Shown: positions 24,463-34,082 of the stretch, piece by piece
Layout of the letters: the number at the start of each line of letters is the position of its first letter
How positions within the stretch are numbered: position 1 is the first letter of the stretch
Source of the DNA: Lachnospiraceae bacterium
GTDB taxonomy: Bacteria; Bacillota; Clostridia; Lachnospirales; Lachnospiraceae
Direction: 5' to 3'
Length of the DNA: 40,788 nt
Assembly (NCBI GenBank): GCA_024696825.1
Contig: JAILGL010000127.1
Span: forward strand, 1 to 40,788
Program-made: the position numbers and the translations under genes
The notes under the pieces: model-generated
The model's input: the letters and a program-made list of their open reading frames with translations, nothing else
The model's database searches: none
Told to the model about the DNA's origin: nothing

Positions 24463-26703
24463 ATGAGTAAAGACAATATTATCACTCAGGATTTTTCTGA
24501 GGAAATGAAAAATTCATATAGAGATTATGCAGTAAGCGTAATCATTGCAAGAGCATTGCCGGATATAAGAGACGGTCTTAAGCCGGTTCAGAGGCGTGTT
24601 TTATACGCTATGGATGAGCTTTCTCTTGCCCCTGAAAAGCCACATAGAAAGAGTGCCCGTATAGTGGGAGATACTATGGGTAAGTATCATCCACATGGTG
24701 ACAGCTCTATCTATGAAGCCTTAGTACACATGACAGAGGATTATTCCCTTTCACTGCCACTGGTAGATGGACATGGTAACTTTGGTTCCATTGACGGCGA
24801 CAGTGCAGCAGCCATGCGTTACACTGAGGCGAGACTTTCACCTGCAGCCATGGCTTCCTTAAAGGACTTAGATATGGGCCTTGTGGAATTTGCTCCTAAC
24901 TTTGATGAGAGCGAGAAGGAGCCATTAGTACTTCCTGCAACCCTTCCAAATCTTCTTATTAACGGAACTACAGGTATCGCAGTTGGTATGGCGACCAATA
25001 TTCCAACTCATAATCCGGGGGAGGTTATAGATGGAGTTATAAGCTATATGAAGAACCCTAATATCACTACTGAAGAGCTTATGGAGGATATTAAGGGACC
25101 TGATTTTCCTACAGGCGGCATTATTATAAATGCTGAGGAGATAAAAAATATATATGAAACAGGCGAGGGAAAGCTTAGAGTTCGTGGTAAGGTAGAGTTT
25201 GAAAAGAGCGACGGCGGAAGGATGAATATCGTTATTACAGAGATTCCATTTACCGCTTCAGGAAGAAAGCAGAAGCTCTATGAATCCCTTATTTCACTTG
25301 AAAAGGACAAGGTCTTCGATGAGATTTATGATGTAAGAGACGAGTCCTCCAAGGAAGGTATCAGACTTGTGGTAGAGGTTAAGAAGGGGCGTGATTACGA
25401 GAACCTTTTAAATGGTCTTTATCAGAAGAGCGGTTTAGAGGATACCTACGGTGTGAATCTCCTTGCAGTAAAGGACAAGCAGCCTGTTACATTTAACTTA
25501 AAGGGTATGATTAAGGAGTTCGTGGAATTCCAGGAAGAAATCTATACCAAGAAATACCAGTATATGCTCGATAAGGCTGAGAAACGCCACGAGGTAGTGG
25601 AAGGTCTTATAAAGGCAGTTGACGTAATCGACCTAATTATCGAGATTTTAAGAGGTAGTAAGAGTGTTGCTCAGGCTAAGAAATGTCTTACAGAGGGTGA
25701 CATTAGTGATATAGCATTTAAGAGTGAGGAGTCTGCAATTGAGGCTAAAACTCTTAATTTTACAGTGCCTCAGGCAGAAGCTATCCTTCAGATGCAGCTT
25801 AGTAAACTCATAGGACTTGAGCTTTTAAAGCTTCATCAGGAGAATGATAATCTTCTTAAAAACATTGCAGAATATAATCTCTATTTAAATAGCAAGAAGG
25901 CCCTTCACAGAGCTATAAAGTCCAAGCTTAAGGAGTATAAGAAAACCTTTAACCGTGAGAGAAGGACAGAGCTTATAAGTGTAAGCGGAGAGTCTTATGT
26001 AGAGAAGATTGTTGAGGAAGAATTAGTAGTTCTTATTGATAAATTTGGCTATGTTAAGAGCGTAGATCAGAACATGTTTGAAAAGATGACAGAGGAGCAG
26101 AGGGCAGAATATAAGACCATCATCCCTATTATGAATACGGATATGCTTTGTCTCTTCACTACTAATGCCAATATGTATAAGATTAAAATGTCTCTTATTC
26201 CAAAGGGAAGACTTAGGGACAAGGGTGTGCTGATTCATTCCCTTTGTAAGATTGGAAATGAGGAGGCAGTGCTCTACATTCCTATGGAAGAGCTTTTTGA
26301 GTCACAGCTTCTCTTCGTTACAAAGCAGGGTTATGTAAAACGTGTATCCGGTGTGGAATTTGAATCCACCAGAAATCAGCTTCAGAGCTCTAAGCTTGAC
26401 GGTGACGATACCATTATCTATATAAAGGCCTTAAGTACAGAAGAGATACTTTCAGAATCCATGAAGCTTGCTCTTCTTACAGATAGTAATTATGCACTTA
26501 TTTACTCAGTAAATATGATTAATGAATATAAGAAAACCAGCCGTGGTGTAACAGGAATCAAGCTTTCCAAGGGAGATTCAGTGAAACATGCTCAGGTTAT
26601 AGCGCCTGATGATAAGAAGTTTAATACAGACTCCAAGGATATAATGGTTTCCAGATTTAAGGAAGGAAAGCGTGCTGACAAGGGTAAGAAGATAAGAGTA
26701 TAG
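24463..26703 (+). CDS. parC: Type IIA DNA topoisomerase A subunit, topoisomerase IV-type (ParC/GyrA family)
   Basis: DNA cleavage and rejoining subunit, 746 residues. The catalytic tyrosine is Tyr120 ([11 protein letters not shown]). The quinolone-determining helix reads [15 protein letters not shown] with Ser81, Ser82 and Glu85, the drug-sensitive type. The C-terminal domain has beta-pinwheel blades ([13 protein letters not shown] and similar), but I see no GyrA-box (QRRGGKG), which is needed for DNA wrapping and negative supercoiling; this favours topoisomerase IV. Start ATG 24463 follows AGAGAGG. It forms an operon with the B subunit upstream. Confidence 0.86.
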   Translation: MSKDNIITQDFSEEMKNSYRDYAVSVIIARALPDIRDGLKPVQRRVLYAMDELSLAPEKPHRKSARIVGDTMGKYHPHGDSSIYEALVHMTEDYSLSLPLVDGHGNFGSIDGDSAAAMRYTEARLSPAAMASLKDLDMGLVEFAPNFDESEKEPLVLPATLPNLLINGTTGIAVGMATNIPTHNPGEVIDGVISYMKNPNITTEELMEDIKGPDFPTGGIIINAEEIKNIYETGEGKLRVRGKVEFEKSDGGRMNIVITEIPFTASGRKQKLYESLISLEKDKVFDEIYDVRDESSKEGIRLVVEVKKGRDYENLLNGLYQKSGLEDTYGVNLLAVKDKQPVTFNLKGMIKEFVEFQEEIYTKKYQYMLDKAEKRHEVVEGLIKAVDVIDLIIEILRGSKSVAQAKKCLTEGDISDIAFKSEESAIEAKTLNFTVPQAEAILQMQLSKLIGLELLKLHQENDNLLKNIAEYNLYLNSKKALHRAIKSKLKEYKKTFNRERRTELISVSGESYVEKIVEEELVVLIDKFGYVKSVDQNMFEKMTEEQRAEYKTIIPIMNTDMLCLFTTNANMYKIKMSLIPKGRLRDKGVLIHSLCKIGNEEAVLYIPMEELFESQLLFVTKQGYVKRVSGVEFESTRNQLQSSKLDGDDTIIYIKALSTEEILSESMKLALLTDSNYALIYSVNMINEYKKTSRGVTGIKLSKGDSVKHAQVIAPDDKKFNTDSKDIMVSRFKEGKRADKGKKIRV

Positions 26704-26853
26704 ATAAGGCTGTAGCCTAAGTCATAATAAGCCCTTGCCCTAAGGGGCAGTAATTGGTAAAATAAAGGTTAGTTTGTTTAACCATATTTAAATAAAAAGG
26801 TTATGAGAAGCCTATATAAAAGTAACAATGTACATGAAAGGATTGCGTAGAAG

Positions 26854-29169
26854 ATGAACATTAGTAAACAGATAGCAGAGGAGTTAAAAATTAAGGTAAC
26901 CCAGGTTGATGCGGTTATAAAGCTTATAGATGAGGGTAATACCATCCCATTTATTGCCAGATACCGTAAAGAGGCTCATGGATCACTTAACGATGAGCAG
27001 CTTAGAAACTTAGATGAGAGACTTACTTACCTTAGAAATCTCGAGGAGAGAAAGGCTACGGTTATAGAGAGCATCAGAGAGCAGGAGAAGCTTACTCCTG
27101 AGCTTGAGAAACAGATTTTAGATGCCATGACCTTAGTTCAGGTAGAGGACTACTATCGTCCATACAAGCCAAAGAGAAGAACCAGAGCTATCATAGCTAA
27201 GGAGAAGGGCTTAGAGCCACTTGCACAGCTTATTCTTTCAGGAGAGTGTGACAAGGATATATTAGAATATGCAGCAGAATATGTATCTGAGGAGAAAGAG
27301 GTGAAGACTCCTGAGGATGCACTTCAGTATGCTAAGGATATTATCGCAGAAGAAATATCTGATAATGCAGAATACAGAACCTATATTAGAAATCTTACCT
27401 TTGAAGAGGGAACCATAGTTAGCCAGGCAAAGGATGAGAAGCAGGAATCAGTATATGAAATGTACTATGATTTCTTAGAGCCTGTTAATAAGATTGTAGG
27501 TCATAGAATCTTAGCTCTTAACAGAGGTGAGAAGGAGAAATTCCTTACAGTTAAGATTACAGCTCCTGACGAGAGAATTGTAGGCTATCTTACCAAGAAG
27601 TCTATAGTTAAGGAGAATGAATTTACAGATGCTGTTATAGGTGATGCTGCAAAGGATTCCTATGACAGACTTATAGCACCTGCCATCGAGCGTGAGATTA
27701 GAAGTGAGCTTACAGAGAAGGCTGAGGATGAGAGTATAAAGGTATTTGGAAAGAACTTACAGCAGCTTCTTATGTCTCCACCTATTGCAGGTAAGACAGT
27801 ACTTGGCTGGGATCCTGCTTTCCGTACAGGTTGTAAGCTTGCAGTAGTTGACCCTACAGGAAAGGTTCTCGATACAGTAGTTATTTTCCCTACTGCTCCA
27901 CAGAACAAGGTTGCAGAGTCTAAGAAAATAGTTAAGGCACTTATTGATAAATATAACATTTCACTTATTTCAGTAGGTAATGGTACTGCTTCAAGAGAGT
28001 CAGAGGCTATTATCGCTGAGATGTTAAAGGAGATAAATAAGCCTGTTCAGTACGTTATCGTAAATGAGGCGGGAGCCAGTGTTTACTCAGCAAGTAAGCT
28101 TGCTACAGAGGAGTTCCCACAGTTTGACGTAGGACAGAGAAGTGCTGTTTCCATCGCAAGAAGACTTGAGGATCCACTTTCAGAGCTTGTAAAAATTGAT
28201 CCAAAGTCCATCGGTGTAGGTCAGTATCAGCATGACATGAACCAGAAGAAGCTTACAGAAGCCCTTACCAATGTAGTTGAAGACTGCGTTAACAAGGTTG
28301 GTGTAGATTTAAATACAGCTTCAGTTTCACTTCTGGAATATGTATCAGGTGTATCCAAGGCTATAGCTAAAAATATAGTTTTATATAGAGAAGAGAATGG
28401 TAAATTTAAGAGTAGAAAAGAACTCTTAAAGGTTGCAAAGCTTGGACCTAAGGCTTATGAGCAGTGTGCAGGTTTCATGAGAATCAGTGATGGAGTTAAT
28501 CCATTAGATGCTACCAGTGTGCATCCTGAAAGCTATGATGCCACCATGGCACTTCTTGATAAGATTGGCATGACTATGGATGACGTTAAGAATGCTCAGA
28601 AGGAGGCTTCCAAGAAAATATTTGAAAAGAAGCCTCAGGCTCCTAAGAAAAAGAAGGAAGGCTTTGTAATTAAGAATAGGAATACAGCCTTTGGAGCAGC
28701 TCTCTTTAAGAAGTATGGAGATAAGATTGATTTATCTGAGGATGACAAGGAGACTAGAACCGTTACTTCTAAGAACGTATTTGCAGCTAAGGTTAAGGAT
28801 AAAAAGAAGATGGCAGAGGAGTTAAATATCGGTGAGATTACACTTGAGGACATTTTAAATGAGCTTAATAAGCCAGCCCGCGATCCTCGTGAGGAGATGC
28901 CAAAGCCAATTCTTCGTACAGATGTCCTTGAAATGAAGGACTTAAAGGAAGGCATGGTACTTAAGGGTACAGTAAGAAATGTAATTGACTTCGGAGTATT
29001 TGTGGATATAGGAGTACATCAGGACGGTCTTGTACACATTTCAGAGCTTTCCGATAAGAGATATGTTAAGCATCCACTTGACGTTGTAAGCGTAGGTGAT
29101 GTAGTTGACGTAAGGGTCATGAGTGTTGACCTTAAGAAGAAGAGAATTCAATTATCAATGAAAATGTAA
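26854..29169 (+). CDS. tex: Tex family RNA-binding protein with S1 domain
   Basis: A 771-residue protein of the Tex/YhgF family, linked to transcription and RNA handling. The N-terminal helical part contains the family wording NTIPFIARYRKEAHGSL and VEDYYRPYKPKRRTRA. A YqgF-like RNase H fold follows (VLGWDPAFRTGCKLAVVDPTGKVLDT), then helix-hairpin-helix segments (SGVSKAIAKNIVLYREENG), and a C-terminal S1 domain (about 690-771, LKGTVRNVIDFGVFVDIGVHQDGLVHISELSD). Length and order are normal. The 150 bases upstream contain a small TGCCC-TAAG-GGGCA hairpin without T-run and a single CATATTTAAATA box; no clear promoter is seen. It is 17 bases ahead of the arylsulfotransferase-like gene. Confidence 0.94.
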   Translation: MNISKQIAEELKIKVTQVDAVIKLIDEGNTIPFIARYRKEAHGSLNDEQLRNLDERLTYLRNLEERKATVIESIREQEKLTPELEKQILDAMTLVQVEDYYRPYKPKRRTRAIIAKEKGLEPLAQLILSGECDKDILEYAAEYVSEEKEVKTPEDALQYAKDIIAEEISDNAEYRTYIRNLTFEEGTIVSQAKDEKQESVYEMYYDFLEPVNKIVGHRILALNRGEKEKFLTVKITAPDERIVGYLTKKSIVKENEFTDAVIGDAAKDSYDRLIAPAIEREIRSELTEKAEDESIKVFGKNLQQLLMSPPIAGKTVLGWDPAFRTGCKLAVVDPTGKVLDTVVIFPTAPQNKVAESKKIVKALIDKYNISLISVGNGTASRESEAIIAEMLKEINKPVQYVIVNEAGASVYSASKLATEEFPQFDVGQRSAVSIARRLEDPLSELVKIDPKSIGVGQYQHDMNQKKLTEALTNVVEDCVNKVGVDLNTASVSLLEYVSGVSKAIAKNIVLYREENGKFKSRKELLKVAKLGPKAYEQCAGFMRISDGVNPLDATSVHPESYDATMALLDKIGMTMDDVKNAQKEASKKIFEKKPQAPKKKKEGFVIKNRNTAFGAALFKKYGDKIDLSEDDKETRTVTSKNVFAAKVKDKKKMAEELNIGEITLEDILNELNKPARDPREEMPKPILRTDVLEMKDLKEGMVLKGTVRNVIDFGVFVDIGVHQDGLVHISELSDKRYVKHPLDVVSVGDVVDVRVMSVDLKKKRIQLSMKM

Positions 29170-29186
29170 TCAGTGAGGAAAAATGT

Positions 29187-31157
29187 ATGGGACTTTTTAA
29201 GAAAAATGTTGAGATTAAAAATCCTACTAAGGTAACCTATAGTGAGGAGGATCTTAAAAAAGTTGATGTGGCATTTTACAGGGAATTTAGTGTGTCAAAG
29301 GGAGAGCAGATTCATTCTCCTATAAAGAAGGAAATTCCTTTTGCACTTTTGTCACAGATTAGAGACAGGGGCTTTGAGGATATACTTGACAAGCAGCTAT
29401 ATACATTTAAACATTTGCTTGTTATACCTAATCCTTATGGCGCTTCTAAGCAGACAGCCCTTTTACTCTTTAATACCAGTAAGCCATGTAAGGTAAGATA
29501 CACGGTTCATGGTAAGAAGGGTGAGGATGTAGCCTTTAGCGGAGAGACAGAGTTTTCTAAGAGACACAGAGTGCCTATTTTCGGTCTCTATGTGGCTACT
29601 ACTAATAAGATTACCCTAGAGCTTATTAATGAGGCTGGAGAGGTGGATAAGAGAAGACCTCTTACCATCTATGTTTCAGACCCTCCATTAGAAGTTTTAA
29701 ATCAGTGCAAAAAGCCATCTAATCCAGATACGAGCAATATGCCTCTTACCATGTTTAGTGGTTTTGGCTTCAGTCCTGTGGTATATGATAAAAATATGGA
29801 TATCAGATATACCATGGATATTAAGATTTCAAGAAATGGTATTGTAATGCTTGATAATGGCCATTTTCTCTTTGGCCAGGGCGAGTTTACAAGAGTAAGT
29901 GAGGACGGAAGATTCTACCAGTGCATGTATCATGAATGTGATTTTCTTGGAAGAATCTATAAGTCCTATATAATCGATTATCCAATGGGTGACAATATGG
30001 TTTGCGATAAGGAAAGGGTTTACTTTGTAACTAAGTCAGAGAAAACCGGACTTAATTCTGATATCGCTACTCTTAACCTTTTAACAGGAAAGGTTGAGAA
30101 TAAGAAATCCATGGAAGATATATTTGGCAAGGATTTTGTCAATGATAAGGAAGCTACAGTTACAGGGGTTGAGGAGGTTGAGGATTCCATAATCCTGACC
30201 TATAAAAAGATTGATACCATTATTTGTCTTAACAAGAGTGACTTCAGTGTGAAATGGGTTATTGGAGAGAATCCTTATGTAGACAATAGTGATATTTCCA
30301 ATAAGAAATTAAAATATATTGGTCTTATTTCTGATGAGGAAATTGCTGACAGTAATATTTTAAAGAATTATGCCCCTTCTGATAGGGATTTTCCTAAGGA
30401 TGTATTCGATAAAGACATAGGTCCTTATTATACAGAGATACTTGAAAGTCTTGGAGACAAGATGGTTATATCCTGTTTTAATTCAAATGGAATGGCTAAG
30501 GAAGGCGATAAGAGAAAATATCGCATTGGTATTTTCTTAATCGATTTGGAGAATATGAAGATAGGCCTTGTAAATGCCATTGCAGACTTTGGCTTTAACA
30601 GATATGCAAAGACCATGTATCTTGAGGATAAGGGTTCAGTTATAGCAAGTAAGGGTGTTGTAATGGTTCCTACTAATGATGATATTAAGGCGAGAATTAA
30701 TGAATATAGCATGGATGGAACTCCTTTAAATGAGGTTAAGTTCTTTAAGTCCTTTGCGAAGCTTACTCCATTTAATCCTGATGTAAAGGAACTTAGTGTA
30801 GGAGTTTCACCTTCAAAGGATGTTATATTTGGAACTGCGAAGGGGCCTGTAGAAACTGATGAAAAGCTTGCGGAGCCTGTAGATAAGAAGCTTCTTAAGA
30901 AGCTCTTTAACAATATGCGACTTACCTCAGGTATTCTTCTTATATCCATAAGAAAGAATGTTAAGGCTTTATATTTTGTGGGTAAAAAGACCTTTAAGCA
31001 GGATTTTACAATCCTTGACAAGACTAATATGCTTGATACTAAAAAGCGTAATTTTGCTATCTATGTAGATGATCTTCCTAAGGATGAGTATGACTTATAT
31101 GTGGATGTAGATGGCGAAATATATAAGCTTAAGGATGAACTTAGAGTAGAGGATTAA
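29187..31157 (+). CDS. Arylsulfotransferase (ASST)-like protein, cytoplasmic and probably lacking catalytic His
   Basis: A 656-residue protein that I place in the arylsulfate sulfotransferase fold by its layout: a beta-sandwich N-terminal domain (about 60-165, with KHLLVIPNPYGASKQTALLLF and RHRVPIFGLY) and then a propeller-like series of strands from about 190 (RYTMDIKISRNGIVMLDNGHFLFG). ASST enzymes are normally periplasmic or secreted and use conserved histidines, one in a GHHD-like motif. Here there is no signal peptide, and the matching site seems to read MGDN (267-270). I infer a cytoplasmic, non-sulfotransferase relative of unknown role. Start ATG 29187 follows GTGAGG. It lies between tex (17 bases) and the GTPase-NYN fusion (45 bases), so the three are likely one operon. 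Family assignment rests on motif memory and should be tested by structure prediction. Confidence 0.55.
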   Translation: MGLFKKNVEIKNPTKVTYSEEDLKKVDVAFYREFSVSKGEQIHSPIKKEIPFALLSQIRDRGFEDILDKQLYTFKHLLVIPNPYGASKQTALLLFNTSKPCKVRYTVHGKKGEDVAFSGETEFSKRHRVPIFGLYVATTNKITLELINEAGEVDKRRPLTIYVSDPPLEVLNQCKKPSNPDTSNMPLTMFSGFGFSPVVYDKNMDIRYTMDIKISRNGIVMLDNGHFLFGQGEFTRVSEDGRFYQCMYHECDFLGRIYKSYIIDYPMGDNMVCDKERVYFVTKSEKTGLNSDIATLNLLTGKVENKKSMEDIFGKDFVNDKEATVTGVEEVEDSIILTYKKIDTIICLNKSDFSVKWVIGENPYVDNSDISNKKLKYIGLISDEEIADSNILKNYAPSDRDFPKDVFDKDIGPYYTEILESLGDKMVISCFNSNGMAKEGDKRKYRIGIFLIDLENMKIGLVNAIADFGFNRYAKTMYLEDKGSVIASKGVVMVPTNDDIKARINEYSMDGTPLNEVKFFKSFAKLTPFNPDVKELSVGVSPSKDVIFGTAKGPVETDEKLAEPVDKKLLKKLFNNMRLTSGILLISIRKNVKALYFVGKKTFKQDFTILDKTNMLDTKKRNFAIYVDDLPKDEYDLYVDVDGEIYKLKDELRVED

Positions 31158-31202
31158 TCCCTACAAGATTATAAGATAAAGAGATGGAAGAGAGAGTAAA
31201 AA

Positions 31203-33824
31203 ATGATAGTTGGAATTATGGCACATGTAGATGCCGGAAAGACAACTTTATCAGAGGCGCTTCTTTATACAAGTGGTGCTATTAAAAAGGCAGGGCGTGT
31301 AGATAAGCGCGATGCCTTTTTGGATACCCATGATTTAGAGAAAGACAGGGGTATTACAATCTTTTCCAAGGAAGCAAGATTTAACTATAAGGACAGGGAA
31401 TATGTCCTTATAGATACACCGGGACATACTGATTTTATAGCGGAAACAGAGAGAACCTTTAAGGTGCTTGACGCCTGTATATTAGTGGTTAGCGGTGCTG
31501 AAAAATTAAAAAGTCATGTGATATATTTATACAGGAGTCTCGTTATGCACGGGATTCCTGTAGTTTTATTTATAAATAAAATGGATATCCCGGGGGCCGA
31601 CAAGGGTATGGTTCTTAGGGATTTAAGAAAATATACAGACACTGATATAGTGGATTTTACTAAGGTTTATGAAGAAAATGAGTCAGGGGCGTTGGGTAAA
31701 AACCCAGGTCTCGCAGAGTTCTATGAAGAGGTGGCAACAGCTGATGAGAGCCTTTTAGAAGAGTATCTTGAAAATGGAGAAATCTCAGAAGACAGCATTA
31801 AAAATGCCATTGCAAGTGGAAAGCTTACACCTGCATTTTCAGGCTCTGCTCTTAAGTTTGAGGGTATAAAAGAGCTTCTGGAAGGAATATATAAATTTAC
31901 TGTAGAAAAGAAATATGAGGAAGCTGATAATCCTTCTCATTTAGAAGGTGCTGAAAATAAGAGTTCTGATACGGAGAAAAACTATATAGTTTATAAAATT
32001 ACCCACGATGAAAAGGGCCAGCACCTTTCTCATGTAAAGGTTATAAGTGGGGAGCTTAATACCAGACAGAAGCTTTTAGATGGTAAGATAACTGAGCTTC
32101 GAAAATATTCAGGCAAGAAATTTGAAAGTGTACAGACTGTTAAGAAGGGGGAAGTTTGCGCAGTTTTAGGTGTTGACTTAGAACCTGACCGTGATGACTC
32201 TAATAGAAGTGCTGTTATGAATTACAGACTCATTCTTCCGGAGGATGTTAATGTTACTGATTTTATGCAGAGAATAAAGGTGCTTTCAGAAGAAGATCCT
32301 GAGCTTCATATAAGCTACTTAGAGGAAGACAAGGCTATACAGGTTCGTCTTTTTGGACAGGTTCAGAAGGAAGTATTAAAGAGTATTTTACTAAAAAGAT
32401 TTGGCATAGATGTAGAGTTTTCAAAGGGCAAGGTGTGCTACCGTGAGACCATTAGAGAAGAGGTCTTTGGGGCAGGACATTTTGAGCCTCTAAGGCATTA
32501 TGCAGAGGTACATTTAAAGCTTACACCTCTAAAGCCCGGGGAGGGGTTAAAATTCAAGGTGGAAGCAGATAATAATAATCTTCCGCAAAACTTTAGAAAT
32601 TTAGTTATTAGTAACCTTAAGGAAACAGATATTCCGGGAGTTTTAACAGGTTCTCCTATTACGGATATGCTTATAACCTTAGTGGATGGAAGAAGCCATA
32701 TAAAGCATACTGAGGGTGGAGACTTTAGACAGGCCGCCAGAAGAGCTGTAAGACAGGGGCTTATGAAGGCGGAAAATGTTCTTTTGGAGCCTTGGTATAA
32801 TATAACTCTCACCCTTCCACAGGATATGGTTGGAAAGGTTATGAATGATGTGACTAAGATGAGTGGAAAGGTAGAAATCATTGGAAATGATGAGGCTCTT
32901 TCAACTCTTTCTGTAATTATTCCTGTGTCAGAATTTGAGAATTATCAGGAGGAGCTTAGAAGCATTACCCGTGGTGAGGGTAGCATAGATATAAGCTTTT
33001 ATGGATATTTAGAATGCCATAATGCAGAAGAAATAATAGAAGAAAAGGCCTATAATCCTCTTTCTGATTTGGAGTTTTCTCCGGATTCAGTATTCTGCTC
33101 TCATGGTTCAGCGGTAATAGTTCCATGGGAAGAATCCGATATGAGTATGCATGTTGGAAGTAAGGAAGAGCTTATTAAAAATGGACTTTCCGAGGAAGAG
33201 TTTAGTGATTTTAATCTGGAAAAGGTTAGTAAGACCATAAAGAAGGAAAGAGCCACAGATGATGAATTGATGGAAATCTTTGAAAAAACTTATGGTACTA
33301 ATAAAAGAGAGGTGCGCTATAAGTATCAGAGAAATTATGATAAAAATGTAGCTAAGGGTAATACCTATACTGACAGAGAATCCTATGAAAAAATCAGGAA
33401 AAAGAAGAAAATCGGTAAGGAAAAGGTAATGCTTGTAGATGGTTATAATGTTATATATTCATGGGAGGATTTAAAGGAGCTTGCGAGGGATAATCTTTCT
33501 GCCGCAAGAGAAAAGCTTATGGATATACTGGCTAATTATGCTGCATTTGAGGGTATTAGTCTTATTCTTGTATTTGACGCTTACATGGTAAGAGGAAATG
33601 TGGGAGAATTTATAAAATATCATAATATAGAGGTTATCTATACGAAGGAAGCTCAGACTGCGGACCAGTATATAGCAGAGAGCTCCTTAAAGCTTGGTGG
33701 TCTTAAGGATGTGACGGTAGCAACCTCTGATGCCCTGGTTCAGCTTATAATACTTGGTCATAACTGCAAGCTTATGTCCTCTAGGGAATTAAAGCTTGAT
33801 ATAGAGGAGAAAACGAAAATATAA
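31203..33824 (+). CDS. TetM/EF-G-like translation GTPase fused to a C-terminal YacP/Rae1-like NYN nuclease domain
   Basis: An 873-residue two-part protein. Residues 1 to about 630 follow the ribosomal-protection GTPase plan: P-loop AHVDAGKTT (7-15), switch I with RGITI, DTPGH (71-75), NKMD (125-128), then EF-G-like domains II-V with the elongated domain IV (SPITDMLITLVDG) and domain V (VMNDVTKMSGKVE). A charged linker of about 110 residues leads to an NYN domain (about 740-873) with LVDGYNVIY, LVFDAYMVRG, IEVIYTKEAQTADQYI and VATSDALVQ; the acids Asp746, Asp792, Asp821 and Asp843 are in place. These match Rae1/YacP of Bacillus, an mRNA endonuclease acting in the ribosomal A site. The domain IV loop that in TetM (YYSPVS) displaces tetracycline reads GRSHIKH (496-502), so drug resistance is doubtful. 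I infer a ribosome rescue or mRNA quality-control factor. Confidence 0.85.
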   Translation: MIVGIMAHVDAGKTTLSEALLYTSGAIKKAGRVDKRDAFLDTHDLEKDRGITIFSKEARFNYKDREYVLIDTPGHTDFIAETERTFKVLDACILVVSGAEKLKSHVIYLYRSLVMHGIPVVLFINKMDIPGADKGMVLRDLRKYTDTDIVDFTKVYEENESGALGKNPGLAEFYEEVATADESLLEEYLENGEISEDSIKNAIASGKLTPAFSGSALKFEGIKELLEGIYKFTVEKKYEEADNPSHLEGAENKSSDTEKNYIVYKITHDEKGQHLSHVKVISGELNTRQKLLDGKITELRKYSGKKFESVQTVKKGEVCAVLGVDLEPDRDDSNRSAVMNYRLILPEDVNVTDFMQRIKVLSEEDPELHISYLEEDKAIQVRLFGQVQKEVLKSILLKRFGIDVEFSKGKVCYRETIREEVFGAGHFEPLRHYAEVHLKLTPLKPGEGLKFKVEADNNNLPQNFRNLVISNLKETDIPGVLTGSPITDMLITLVDGRSHIKHTEGGDFRQAARRAVRQGLMKAENVLLEPWYNITLTLPQDMVGKVMNDVTKMSGKVEIIGNDEALSTLSVIIPVSEFENYQEELRSITRGEGSIDISFYGYLECHNAEEIIEEKAYNPLSDLEFSPDSVFCSHGSAVIVPWEESDMSMHVGSKEELIKNGLSEEEFSDFNLEKVSKTIKKERATDDELMEIFEKTYGTNKREVRYKYQRNYDKNVAKGNTYTDRESYEKIRKKKKIGKEKVMLVDGYNVIYSWEDLKELARDNLSAAREKLMDILANYAAFEGISLILVFDAYMVRGNVGEFIKYHNIEVIYTKEAQTADQYIAESSLKLGGLKDVTVATSDALVQLIILGHNCKLMSSRELKLDIEEKTKI

Positions 33825-33832
33825 AAAAGCTC

Positions 33833-33861
33833 TTGCATTTTTAATAATTCTTATGTATAAT
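33833..33861 (+). promoter_or_regulatory. Promoter of tRNA-Arg
   Basis: TTGCAT (33833-33838), 17-base spacer, perfect TATAAT (33856-33861), 19 bases before the tRNA and 8 bases after the upstream stop codon. Confidence 0.75.
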
Positions 33862-33880
33862 GTTTGCTTGTGTGAGTTAT

Positions 33881-33954
<74 letters not shown>

Positions 33955-33963
33955 CTAAATTAT

Positions 33964-33994
33964 AAAAGTCGAAGACTTGTCTTCGACTTTTTTT
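33964..33994 (+). terminator. Terminator after tRNA-Arg
   Basis: AAAAGTCGAAGA (33964-33975) pairs with TCTTCGACTTTT around the loop CTTG and is followed by further T. It is a textbook intrinsic terminator. Confidence 0.92.
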
Positions 33995-34023
33995 GTTACA
34001 TTTGTTATAATGGGTTTTAGAAA

Positions 34024-34053
34024 TTGTTGTACTATTAGTTTTAGATGTATAAA
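34024..34053 (+). promoter_or_regulatory. Likely promoter of murB-rapZ-whiA-crh
   Basis: TTGTTG (34024-34029), 18-base spacer, TATAAA (34048-34053), then AAGGAG and ATG 34083. A TATAAT a little upstream (about 34010) is an alternative -10. Confidence 0.4.
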
Positions 34054-34082
34054 TCATCTTTAAAGTTCGTAAGGAGATAGTC

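Noticed and set aside
26731..26749. Terminator between parC and tex
   Set aside because: A small TGCCC-TAAG-GGGCA hairpin exists, but no T-run follows, so termination is not supported.
30428..31021. 197-residue minus-strand frame inside the ASST-like gene
   Set aside because: Antisense shadow with low-complexity Ser/Leu composition and no start signals.
31203..33824. Plain tetracycline resistance gene of the tetM/tetO type
   Set aside because: The fused NYN domain, the replaced domain IV loop and the housekeeping-like setting beside tex and a tRNA, without mobile-element signs, argue against acquired resistance.
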